Source of the DNA: Rallus limicola
Lineage: Eukaryota > Chordata > Aves > Gruiformes > Rallidae
NCBI GenBank assembly: GCA_022605955.1
Contig: JAKCOZ010000021.1
Span: forward strand, 9,778,501 to 9,842,500
DNA length: 64,000 nucleotides
Reading direction: 5' to 3'
The notes under the pieces were generated by a model. The model was not told the DNA's origin and ran no database searches. It worked only from the letters and a program-made list of their open reading frames with translations. A program made the translations under genes and the position numbers. Positions 10,101 to 22,100 of the stretch are shown piece by piece. The stretch's first letter is position 1; each line of letters opens with the position of its first letter.

Positions 10101-13100
10101 GGATTGATATTTTCTGTTGCAGACAGGAACTGATATTCCTAGTTCTATTATAATTTGCCGTCAAGCTGAAGGGTCTCAAGCTGCAGACACAAAGATCCGG
10201 GCTGGTTCCCTGCAGATGTGCACTGCACAGCTGTGCCTGCACGTGGGGAAAACACGGACAACGTTTCTGTATGGTTTATTCCAAACCTGGAAGTATTCAT
10301 GGGGTTTGTGTTCCCTTCATCCTAACGAGGCTCACATGAGAGAGCTGCACCTGTATGGTTTATGACACCCGAAGCTCTGGAAGGCTAGTAAACCCCAAAG
10401 CTTTCATTTCAGAACTTACTTGGCTTCAAAGTTTCTTTTTTCTTCTTCTTATTTCCCCTCAGCGAGTTTTAACTTTCCTGTTCTTGTTGGATGCAAACAG
10501 CTCAGAAACAAGGAAGAGGGGACGGGAGAGGTTCTGGGAAGGCAGGCACTGTGCTGAGTTAAAGGCAGCCGGCTGCAAGGAAGTTAAAGTGCTGTCAGTG
10601 GTAATGGCAGGGCCAGGGTCTCCTGCAGGCTGTGGATGTGGTGCTGGGACAACCTCAGCACCCCTCCAGTGCCATGTTTGTCCTGAGTGGGGAAGCCCCC
10701 AGAGTGGTGAGCTTTATACTGAGGCCATGTCCCACGTGTGCCCCGCGTGTTGTACAGCCACTTTGGATATTGTGCCTTTCTGCTATTTTGATTGCCTTTT
10801 CTAAGGCAATTTCTCAAAGAAATCCAGTGGTTTTCTTTTTAAAAATCCCATTACATTAACCCTCCACATGACTAATTATCCAGCTGACCTTCTGGAGCAA
10901 GGGATGCTGGCTAGTCTTTGCAGCTCGGCCTTGGCCTGCAGTGTTTAGTTTTTGAAGGTGGCGTTTTGCATGCAAGTTTCTTCTTTTGGGTGCTCTGAAG
11001 TTACAGACCAGCAGATCTCATATCCTCCAGGCCTTATCTTGTGGTTTATCTTTCTGATGCTGCTTCCTCTTCTTCACGTGTCTCGCCCCGAGAACTTGTG
11101 CTCAAGGCTCTGCACCAGTTGTGCGCTCCAAGTATGGCAGGAGGGGAGGGAGCCTGGTTAATCAGAACCTCTGGCGTGCTGGGCATTTCCTCTGTGTGCC
11201 TGGGGGGAGGAAGAGAGAACCCCTGCGTGCCAGTTGTGTTCACACCATCTCGCTTCAGAGACCATCTGGAGTCACAGGGAGAAGCCTGGGCTCCCAGCTT
11301 ACATGTTCTGAGTCACTCTTGGGAGGAAACTACAGCTCGCTCTTAATGATTGAGAAGCTTGGGCTTCAATTTTTGGGATGTAAGTTGAGCAGCAGTGTGA
11401 GTAATGCCCTAGGTGTCTAATTGCTGGAAGCAGTGAGGAAGTCCCGTGTAGCAAGGATGAGGCTGAAGGCTGTGTGCACTTTGCTGGCTTCCAGGTGCCC
11501 CCAGCTGCAGAGACCACAGAGGAGGAGCAGGCACAGTTGGTTTCCAGCTCTTCTTCACCAAGGTTGAGGGATGGCTGCCTGGTTGTACCCAGCTGCTCCA
11601 GTCAGGGCTCTCAAGATCACTGCACAGAGCTGAGGATGGGATGGGGATGGGGGTAGCAACCCACACACGAACTGTGCATGGTCCAAGCCTGCCTGGGGGG
11701 TGAAACTATCGTTAGATGCTCTAAGGGAGGCATCTGCCAGGAAGGACATGGATACATTTGAATTCTGCTGGGGACAGGAGAGCTGAAGTAGATGATTCCC
11801 TGAGATCTCCTCCAGCATTATCTTCAAGGCTCTTTCCTGGAGCTCTCACCTCTTAAAGCAAAGTACAATTTTGGGGGTGTTGGCTTGCCGGCTGCCCTGT
11901 TGTCCAGGGGAAACAGGGCGTGTGGTAGCACTTGGCACTGCAGGATGCTGGCAGAGGTGTCTTTCACCTGCTGCCCACAGGAAGAGGTGGTGATAAGAAC
12001 CTTTCTGCTTTGGGGAGAGACACACGTTCCGTTTGCAGCAGTGCTTCCCCTGCTTTCTCCTTTCCCTTGCTGTTTAAGGCAGTGATGGGAAGGGAAGGCC
12101 ACCTCAGGAGCAGAGTTGGGTCTGGGTGAGCTTCATCCCATGCTCAAGCAGAGTCTGCGGTCCCTTGAAAATCATAATAATAGTATTTTCAGGGTATCAT
12201 TCAGCTTGGGGGTTTTGGTTTTGTCCTACTGATGCTTTTTCAAGATGGCAATGGTATTTCATGTGGCTGTGAGATTTTGGGGAGCTTTAAGCAGAACTCT
12301 TGTCCTTCCCTCAAGGGACTTGGGAGGGAAAGGAGAGGCTTTTGGTTGATTCACCTGAATGTTTGTCTGTCTGTGCACTGGGTAGCTGCTGTGTCCTCCT
12401 TTCATTAGAAGTGGTTCCCTTCACCTGTGTTCCAGCCCATGGGAATAAATGGGGCCAGCCCATTTCTTACCATCTTCTGTCCCTTGGGGTCCCTAGACAG
12501 GCTGCTGTGAGACAAATGGGTGATTTACTGTTTGCCTCCAAGAAGTGGGAGCGGTGACACAGGAGGTGTGGTTCTGCTATGGCCAGTGCAGAGCCTGAGG
12601 CACGCTGTCTGCATGACAGTCTCTCAATGAGAACTCAGCTGAGTTTTGGGGTCCAGCAGGAGCGGGCTTTTTTCATCTTCTCATTTCTCTTTGTGCTTCT
12701 ATTTTTTTGGACTCACCTCACTGTAAAGAGCTTTGCAGAAGTTGGTGTTTTCCATGGCAGTTTGCAGCCGCATCCTCAGAGGAATGTGCCCAGCTCTGGC
12801 ATTTGGGGCTCTCTTATGGCTGGCTCAGCCAGCCCTTCCCCTGCCATCTCACTTCTCTAACTTATGTTGACACAAGGCTCAGCTGCTGGAGGAAAACCAG
12901 CCCATCAGCAGTTGGTAACTTGTTGGGTACCTCATTTGTTTCTCTTGCTTTCACCGCATTCCTTGTTAACTCAGTTCTCTATCAACAACCTGCTCTTCCC
13001 CTGCTTGCGTTGGACAAGCCAGTCCTTCCCTCAGCTGGAGGTGTTGGATGCTTGGGCAGAAGGGCACTGAGCTGGCTGAACCCATGGCTGGGGTGAGCAT

Positions 13101-16100
13101 CGCCCCTATCTGTGTGGAGAGGGGTCCCAGAGTCTGGGGGGGGCTGAGCTGAGTAACAGGGCTGGGAGGGAGGAGGTGCTGTCATCTTCAGGTTGGAGCG
13201 TCAGGGACTCCTCCTTCCCTACCTGCCCTGCAGCAGGACTGAGACTTCACTCCCTGAAGTTCCTGGAAGTTGCCAGGGAGATCCACAGGGTCCCAACCCA
13301 TCACAGCCCATGTGCACATCCATGCTGCTGCTCCCCTCCTCGCTTCCCCTCTTAGCACAGGAAAGCTGCAGGGAGAGGGACTTCCCTCTGGCACAGCCCA
13401 CCCAACCATCCCCTGGGTTTAACTTCTCAGCCCCGTGTGACTTCCACTGCCTGTTCTGTTTCCATTAAGAGGAAGAGTTGTTGATGGAGCTCACAGGAGC
13501 TGCTTCGCAATAACCAAATTATGTTCCACTCTCCTGTATTTGAATTTTGCCACGTGTGTTTTCTTGTGGTTTCCAAGTCAAAGGGGACATTGTTTCTAGC
13601 CCAGGCTTCCTGTGGGGCCCCAACTTTTCACTCTGTGTGACTTCCAACATTCGGCTAACTCCTTTGTGCACGAGTGAAACCAGAACCTTCGGTGGAAACC
13701 CAAAACCAGATCGCTGCTTGATTCACACCCTCGCAAGCAGGTTGGGGCTGGGGGTGCCCTCCTGCTGAAACCCCAGCCAGACATTCACCGGGGGGGGACA
13801 CAACATAGGGGGGACCTGACTCTGGCCTTTTCTGCCCATCCTCCCCACACCCCCATGCAGCAAAGGGAAGCATGAGGCCTGGGATGAAGCCTGGCATGTT
13901 CACACTTCAGTGGGTGCTGGGCTTGTGCTGTGCCCTGTCTTGGTGCCGCTGCCATTGCTTCCCCCTTGCATGGGGTTTCAACACCTTTGGCTCTTGCAGG
14001 GATTTCTGTCCCCCACTCAAGGACAGCATGGGGCAGGTTGGCAGCACCTCCCACACCGGATTTACCCGTGGAACTAGCCTTGTGCAATTCCACTGGTTGT
14101 AGGTGCCTCTTGAGCTTTGGGCTGCTGGGTTGCGGGTGTATTTCCTGTGATTACGCGTGCTGTTGCAGGGATGGATGTGTGGATCTGAACAGTGCCCATC
14201 TTGGGTATGTCTGGGTTGTTCCCTTCAAAACTAATAAGGGTAGGTCAGCCAGAACCCCCCTCCCCCAGCACTGCCAGCCATGGTGCCGTGGCCATGCCTT
14301 GAGATCCACCTATGCTCGGTGAGGAAGTGAAGTCACTGGGAAAATGAAAGGTCATGTCAGAAAACATGGATGATCCTGAAATTTGCTTTTGTTTAGGTGA
14401 GACAGGACTGAAAAACTGGGAGTATCAAAGGGGTTGGCTAAAAAGCCAAAAGGAACTCCCCTGCTGGCTTTCACTGAGTAAGTTAGTTCTCTCTAAGGAG
14501 AGGACTGCTGCGTCGCAGGCACTCAGGGCAGGCAGGATGGCTTGGAGTGCAGGGGGGTGCAGGGTGGTCAGTCAGCTCTGTGTCCCAAGGGGACTGGGGG
14601 ATGCCCTGTGGGCCACCCTGCTTCAGGGTGGAGCTGAATCAGGAGCTGTCACGGAAAGGGAGCCCAGTTCAGAATGCCTTGGTTCAGGGGGAAAGGAATT
14701 TTGGCAGAGGGGAGGCCATGGTGCATAGACTGGGTGTGGCATCTGGGAGGTGCAGGCACCCTGGATTATTCCTTGGAGAGGGAATATGGTGGGATCAGGC
14801 AGATCCAAGGTTTAGGCTGTTCCTCAGCTGCTTTCTCACGAGAGCTGCTGTCTCTGACCCAAGCATGTAGTTTAACTCCATCTGGAAGCAGAAATCCCAG
14901 TTAGTTAGGCACTGGGAGTCTGGTTGTCGTTTGTTGTCAGGAGCAGCAGAGCAAATGATAATCAGTCCTTGGAATTCTGACAAAATTGTCACCAAAATAA
15001 GAAACTCTTGAATATAATAAAAACTCATCGCTCAGCAGAATCAGATGTTCAAAGGATTGTCTGTCTGTGAGCCCTTCAGAGGCTGCTCTGGTAAGGAGTA
15101 AAAGGAGCCAAAGCAGAGATTTCCCTCTGGTTTGTGTTCCTTTGCTGTGTTCTGAGGACACTGAATTGAGCAGAACCCTATGTCAAGGTCTGACTCTTGC
15201 TCGAGGTCAGTGTTGAGCAAAGCCGCTGCGTGATCCAGTGTCAGGATGAGGTCTTTGTGATCACTGCTGACAGCTGCTGACATGCCACTCTCCCCAGGAC
15301 GATCCAGTGGGGTTTGCCATCTTGGTAGGAGTAATTTTGAGAGAAGACACCCCAAAACATCCTTGGAATTGGTGTAGTCAAGGAGTATTGATGAGGAGAG
15401 TTAATGGTTGAATTCTGGAGGCCAGGTTGCTTCCTTGGGGAGAGGCACATTGGGCACGCTGTGCTGAGCAGGGGCTGCTCAGACAAGCACATCTTCCTCC
15501 CAGTGTCTGAAAACACTTGCTGGTGTGGAAAACAGCCTCAGCGCTGATGAAGAGCCTGGGCAGGGGAACAGTATGTGGAGCCAAAAGCCTCGAGACAAGA
15601 AGAGTGTAAGTCTGCAGCCTCTCACTGTTTGGAGAGGAAGGTGGGCGTTGGGCGAGCCAGGGCTCTGTCCTCAGGCAGCTGGTGCCGCTGCTGGTGGGCC
15701 TTCCAGGGCTCGCTTATCTTCTTGTGTACAGCAGGAAAAGGGAAGCAGTAAGAGGAAGCGATTTCTCACGCGGCTTTGTATTCACTTCTAATTACATGCC
15801 GCCAGTCGAGCTGTTTTCCCACTTTTCGCTGCCGGCCGGGCACGGTCCAGCTGAATCACCCCGGCGCTGCACTCAGAGATGACCACACACATGCACAGCG
15901 GGGTCGGGGAAGCCGGAGTGACTTCCATGGGGAGATAGCGAGTAATCGGCAGCGGTTAATGAACTAAGCCTCGTGTTACAGTGAGCAGAGCCTAGCGGGA
16001 GGGAAGGATGCTTTCAAGCAACTAAAATTGCCACAACTAGTGAATTCATTCCCCGATTTTATACTTTCCTTCTGGCAGTAGCTTGTGCTGTCTAGACAGC

Positions 16101-19100
16101 AATCAGCTTTAAAGATGCAGCTTTATACCTCCCGGGGGAGAGACCTAAATTCCTGACAAGCAGAGCTCTGTTGGGATGAATGGGAAACAAATTATTCCCT
16201 TCTACTCTCTAAGGCAATACGGATCACTGTAGAGTATTGCACAGGCCAGCTTCACTGTTCAAAGGTGCCTGGGAGATCTGCAGATGCTCCCGCTTTTGCC
16301 TTGCAAAGCCCGTCACTGTTTGAATCCAGACTCCCAGATGTGCGGTACCCAAGCTGGAAATCTCCAGAAAAATCTGGCCCTGAAACCTGTCAGTTAGGAA
16401 GGCCAAGGCAGAAGCTTGCCATGCTGCTGTAAACCAAGGTGTGCAGCTGGTGAGTGGTGTTCCTGCCCATTCATGCCATTTGCGGAGTGAGGTTGGTCAC
16501 TCTGCAGCAAGGGAGAGTGTGAGGGGACAGGGACCTCAGGTTTCTCGTGGTGCTTTGGCTGCTGATTCAATGAGGCTTCACTGCTGGTCCCTGGTGGGAC
16601 CTGGAAAATCACAGCCTTGGCTTCCTCATTTAGGAATCAAGAAGTTATCTTCTGTGAATCCTCTTGCTGATAGTGTAATTCTGTAGAGCATATAACAATA
16701 TTTAAACTCAAGTATAATGTGTCCACTGGGTTCCAGGCTGTGTCCATGCATGTGCTGTCTTTATAGAGAACACCTACAGAAGCTTTAAGGAATTTGTGTT
16801 TTTCCTGCCTCTGCTGTCAATTTATTGCTCGATTCCCAGGCAGCGTGTGTAGCTCAGCAGAGTCACAGGCTTTGCTCTGCAGAGAGGTTTGCTGTTCCTG
16901 CAGCACAGCAGAAGTGAACCCATGGTTGTGAACCCCACAGCCAGATGTGAGCCATACAAATGCTGGGTTCAGTGCATCTGAATGCTGGGGTGGGGGCTGA
17001 CCCAGATCTGAATTTCACCCTCCCATGCTCAGTGCTCATGTTGTTGGAGCTGAGGACTCAGTTTGTAGGCAGACCTGGGTGTTGAAATGGTGCAGGGGGA
17101 AGCCCAAAGTGGTGTTGCATATGCTGAACGTGTGGTCTCAATGGCTGTGGCTCGGAGAAGGTACATTGAGGCAGGTAGCCAGGCTGCTGCCGACAAACAC
17201 CACTCCAGGTACAGCTCTCGTACGCAGAATCACTCATGTGCCTTCCTGAAAATGGCACTTAAAATACTCTCCCCTCCCAGATCCGACTGGGATTGCTCCG
17301 TGGATGGAGTGCAGAATGAATGAATCTTATTTATGCGGAGGTGAGCCGGCGATTTTAATCGTGCCACACATTTCCATTTTGTTTAGAAACCAAATCATAG
17401 CAGCAAACCAAATGAGAAAAGCCTCCTTGTTTGCTGAATGATGTTATTTGTTTATCTGCCAAAGTGCTTTGCATTTCCTCAGGTCACAGACCAGCCCATG
17501 TCTGGCCAGGTTAATAATATAAGGGTTATGCAAAAGCAAAGTTTAAGAAAAATCTTTTAACCGAAAGAAATAGGATCTTAAAATCCCAAAATAGAGTATG
17601 GAAAGGTACACATCATGTCTGGCTTCTCTTTCCCCTTGTGGCAAATGTGACTCAAAGCAGTTGGGTTTTTTCCAGCTCGATCTGTATACAGTTTGGGGGA
17701 GTTTTATTGTGAATAGGTCACCTTATAATGCACAAAAATATTTCCTTCCAGAGTTCTGTGTTCATAAATCTTTCTTGATTCTCACTCTCCTGAACCTGCA
17801 ACCCTGGTGATTTAATTTTCTTTGCGGAAAGAGGAGTGAGCACAGGAGCACCTTGGTGTGGGGCTGTCCTGGGCCCCTGCCCGGGAGCGGAGCAGGAGAG
17901 TGGGGCTGAGCGGCTGAGGCTGTCGCATGGCTTTGTCAGTGCCAAGGAAGGTAAAAATGAATGTCAAAGTTACTCTTTAGAAAAGGTTTTCAGCCATCAC
18001 TTGTCTGTAGTGTTCTTTAAGGGTGACTTTTCCTCCCTTCTTGTTCTGCTGAAGAAGAGACCAGTGTTAGGGTTAGATGCTGAAGCAGCTGCCATGCGCT
18101 GGAGGTGAGTGTTCCAGGAGGGCAGCATTGTGCTGGAGTGTGGTCTTGAGATAGACACGAATCTGCTGAGTGCACTGCTTTGTTCTAGCTCTCAAGGAAT
18201 TTCACTGTACATGAACACAGCACAAAAACTTGCTTCTGCCTCTGCGAGGTGGGATTAGCATCACAGTTCCCTGACAGGCAGCCAGTGTGGATGTGCTGTG
18301 TGGCTGGAGCTGTGGAGCTACTTGGTGTAAAACCCCAATTTGAAGGCTCACAGAGTGTTTCTGTGGGCTTTCCGTCTTCACTGTTTATTCCTAAGGCATC
18401 CTGATGTGTTCTTGGCAAGTGAAAGGTAGATGGGAAAACCTTGGATAGATGATCACCTCTATTACCCTTTAAAAATGTAATTCATTAATTCAGGATAAGG
18501 ACCGGCTCTTTTAACCAGGGATACCCATATATTTTTATCATTGTGTTTGCATTTTCTAATGCTATTTTGTATTTTACAGTGATGTCATCCCAAAACACTG
18601 CCATAGTGTCATAAATTACTAAATAATTACATTACTTTCATCCATTGATCAAGCAGTTGAGTTAAAATCCAGTCCTGTGCAGGACCAGGTGACCTTCTGC
18701 TACGTGTTCAATAGCCCCTTGCCCAGAGGTGGCACAGGCACTGCCATATGAAGTAGGTGATTCATGCCTCTGTAAGCGCAGACACATGTGTACAGACACA
18801 CGTATCGTTAGAAGGCCACTCACAGCTTTACAATGGGAGCCCCTTCCATCCATGCACAGAAACATCACTTCTAATTACCTTTGGAGGTGGCTAGTGTGAC
18901 GTGCTCTGTCAGTGGCCAGTTCCATTACAGTGGCTACTGGCTGGACTTGCTGGGCAGACAGTCTTTTGTGATGCACCCCCTGCTCTCTTCCATTCCAGCC
19001 TCGTACCCGGAGCTCTGGGGTTCTGTTCTGCCTGGCCTGAGGGCAATATGAAGGCTGCTTTGCTCTCATTGCAGCAACTGCTCCGGTCCAAAGGACCCTC

Positions 19101-22100
19101 TAGTCACCTTAGCTGGATCCACAAAGGATTTCTCTGTCAGGCATGACAATAAACATGCTCAGTGCTTACTAACTACTGTGTTCGCTCTCCCCTTGTGAAG
19201 GCAAGACAGCTTTTGGTTGTACAATGGCTGCTTGCCTTTGAAGGCCAGGAGATCTTGGCCTTTGGAAGGGCCGTGCTGAGGAGGAGTTTCAGCACAGCTC
19301 CCAGAGGCCCTGGACTTAACGGGCCTCTGTGGATAAGTGGGGGCCGATTCCTAAGTTCGTGCCCATTCCCAGTAGATCTGTCATTTTGACCTCTGTCATC
19401 TTTAATCTCCTACACACTCCATCCGTTTCTAAAGCTGCCTGTGGCTGCCTCACTACTTATCACGTTCTTGGCAAGGTTGCTCCTCCAGTACCAACCCTTG
19501 TGCCTGGAGTCCAGCTCCATTCTCCTCCCCCTCGCTCCCAGAGCCAACTGGCACGCTCGCACAAAACCTCGTCCCCTGTTTTCCTTCCTCACGGTCTCCC
19601 AAAGCACTTGCACGAGTGAGCTGTTGTAGGTGTCTGAGTAGTGGCTGGGCTGGATTCTCCACTTCTGTCTTCCCGAGCCCTCCTCAAAGCCTGCTGCCTT
19701 CAATGGAGCTATTCATGCGAGGGGAGGCTGCGGATCTGGGCCCTTGGGTTGTAAGGTCCCTGGGGCATAGACCCCGGCTTTGTATGCCTCGCAAATATGT
19801 GCTGGGTGAGTAATGATAGCTCAGAAGAGTGAGTGTCGCTTTACATTTGCCATGCTGAAGGAAAGTTGCCAGGACCGCATTGATGCTGCATGTGGTCCCC
19901 TTCCAGGGGGGAATTAATCCTTCTAGGCAAAGATACCTCCCGCTGACTGGTGAAAAGAAAAAAGGGGGAAAAAATGGTTTGGCCATGAATACCATTAGCT
20001 TAATCTTCCTTTTCTCTGATCTTCCAGTACTATTTGCTTTGTATGGCTTCATCAAGGTTTTGTGTGTGGACGGAGTAATTGGAAACAAATTTAGCATGTC
20101 TCAGACCATAAAGTTCCCTTTCAGCTCAATCGCTGGCTGTGTGGTAGATAAATGTCTGGTTCTCATTTTTGGTTATGTGAGAAATTTAGAACGGTTTGAT
20201 TAGTAATTTTGAATGTTAATAAAGGAGGAGAAATTTCCTCATCTCTCGGCCTATGGAGGCATTCTGGCCTTTGTGTGGAGAATGCTGTTTATAAGAAGGT
20301 TATTTAGTGTGGACCAGTCTGTTTATGTCCTGAACCCTAGAGCTTCCAGTGTGTGAGGTCAGCTGAGGCGGCCTCGTGCCACTGTGCAGGCACTGGACAT
20401 GCGTGCCATCCCTGTGTGCACAGGTAGCTCTCGCGTGGAAGGCAAGAGGAAGGGCTGATGCTCAGCTACCAACTGGAGAGGGTGAGGTTCAGAGGGCCCT
20501 GGGTCGGTGAACCAACGCTGTCCCACATACGTGATTTCAGGAGAACAACAACATATTTCCTCTTAAGGCTGTTAAAGAATTCTGCAGGCAGGGAGAGCTG
20601 TAGGGTGGAAATGTAGATATGAAAAGGGAATGTCCCCAGGGGAAAGAGATGGATGGGCAGAAAACGCAGCGCTGTGGGTTTTTAAGAAGTTGGTGCTGAT
20701 GTTTGGGGCTGGATTTGGGAAGTTTGGGAAGAGGTGTTGATAACTGGCCAGAAGAGAAGAGCAGAGCTTTGGAGATGAAGGCAGGCAGGCCTGGTATGAG
20801 GGAGACGGGGAAGCTGGAGAGATGGGATGCTCAGGGCGACGAGCAAAGTGAGAGGTGGGAAGGACAGTCCTTCCAGCTGTGAATGGGTGTGAGCTGGGGC
20901 AAGACTGCACGTGCCAAGGCCAGAGAAAGGGATGTGGCAGGGATTTCTGAAATGTTTTTTACATCCTTTAACATTTCGGTTCTCGATATCACCAACGCAT
21001 TTGCTAGATACTTCCTGTTTAGGGGGGAAAACCCCTTATTTTTTGTAAGTCATCTTACTGAGCGCTGGGCTGGACAGAAACTGGGCTTTACAAGCTGCAT
21101 GGCACATAAGGACTGATTAAAATCTATGCCAGTGGGCATCTTCCATTGGCTTTGGTGAGGTCTGGAGAAGGTGCATGTGGAGAGAACCATGTACACACCC
21201 CATATGTAAATGCACGTGTGAGGCTTTGTCCTGCCTTCCCATGTTCCCTGCACATGGGGAGCCCAAAGTGCTGCCCAAGGCTGCAGATGTGGGGAGGCAG
21301 CTCCACTTCACAGCTTCATCCACCCCATGGAGAAAAACCCTTTGAACTTCATCTTGGAATCGGTCATTGCAAATGAAACACATGTACTCAGAAATGTACC
21401 TTTCAAGGGGAAATCGGTCTGGTTTGGGGACAGCCAACAGATTCCTGGTAACGGAGAGCTTGTCTGCAGTGTTCTTTTCTTGTTTTCTTCTGGATAGAAT
21501 TGGTGTTATAACTGTAGCTGTATGTTACAGCTGTTCCATTAGCTCCTTTCCCTATGTATTGGGGACTTCAGCAAATACTCTAAAGAGGACAGCTGGCTCT
21601 GAGAGTGGGGAAGAATCTGTACTACACATATCTTCCTATCTCTCTATCTCCAAATCTGAATCATGTCTGTAGATCTGTTTGGTTTCCTGATGTGAAGGCA
21701 TTGCAGGCCCTCTGTGTGATAACAGATTTTTAATGTCTTGTCAGCTTCACGGTTACATGGAGAACAAACCCTTGGGGCTTCAGATCTTCATTGGGACAGC
21801 AGACGAACGGATACTCAAACCTCACGCTTTCTATCAAGTCCATCGCATCACAGGAAAAACCGTCACCACCACCAGCTATGAAAAAATCATTGGCAATACC
21901 AAAGTTTTAGAGATCCCACTGGAACCCAAAAACAACATGAAAGCAACGTAAGTGTATTTCTTTTTATTAGTCAAGTGATTAAATTGGCAGGTGAAGTTCT
22001 TTCTGCTGTGGAAGGGAGTCAGTTAAATAAGTAATGATGTCTGTACCGCAGGGACTCTCCTCTCCAGAGCATCGGGGTGATAGGTGAACGTAAGGCCTGA

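Noticed and set aside
11700..11830. CR1-like tail (GTAGATGATTCCCTGAGATC)
   Set aside because: Only a short word matches the CR1 3' region, and no ATTCTATG-type terminus or extended match follows.
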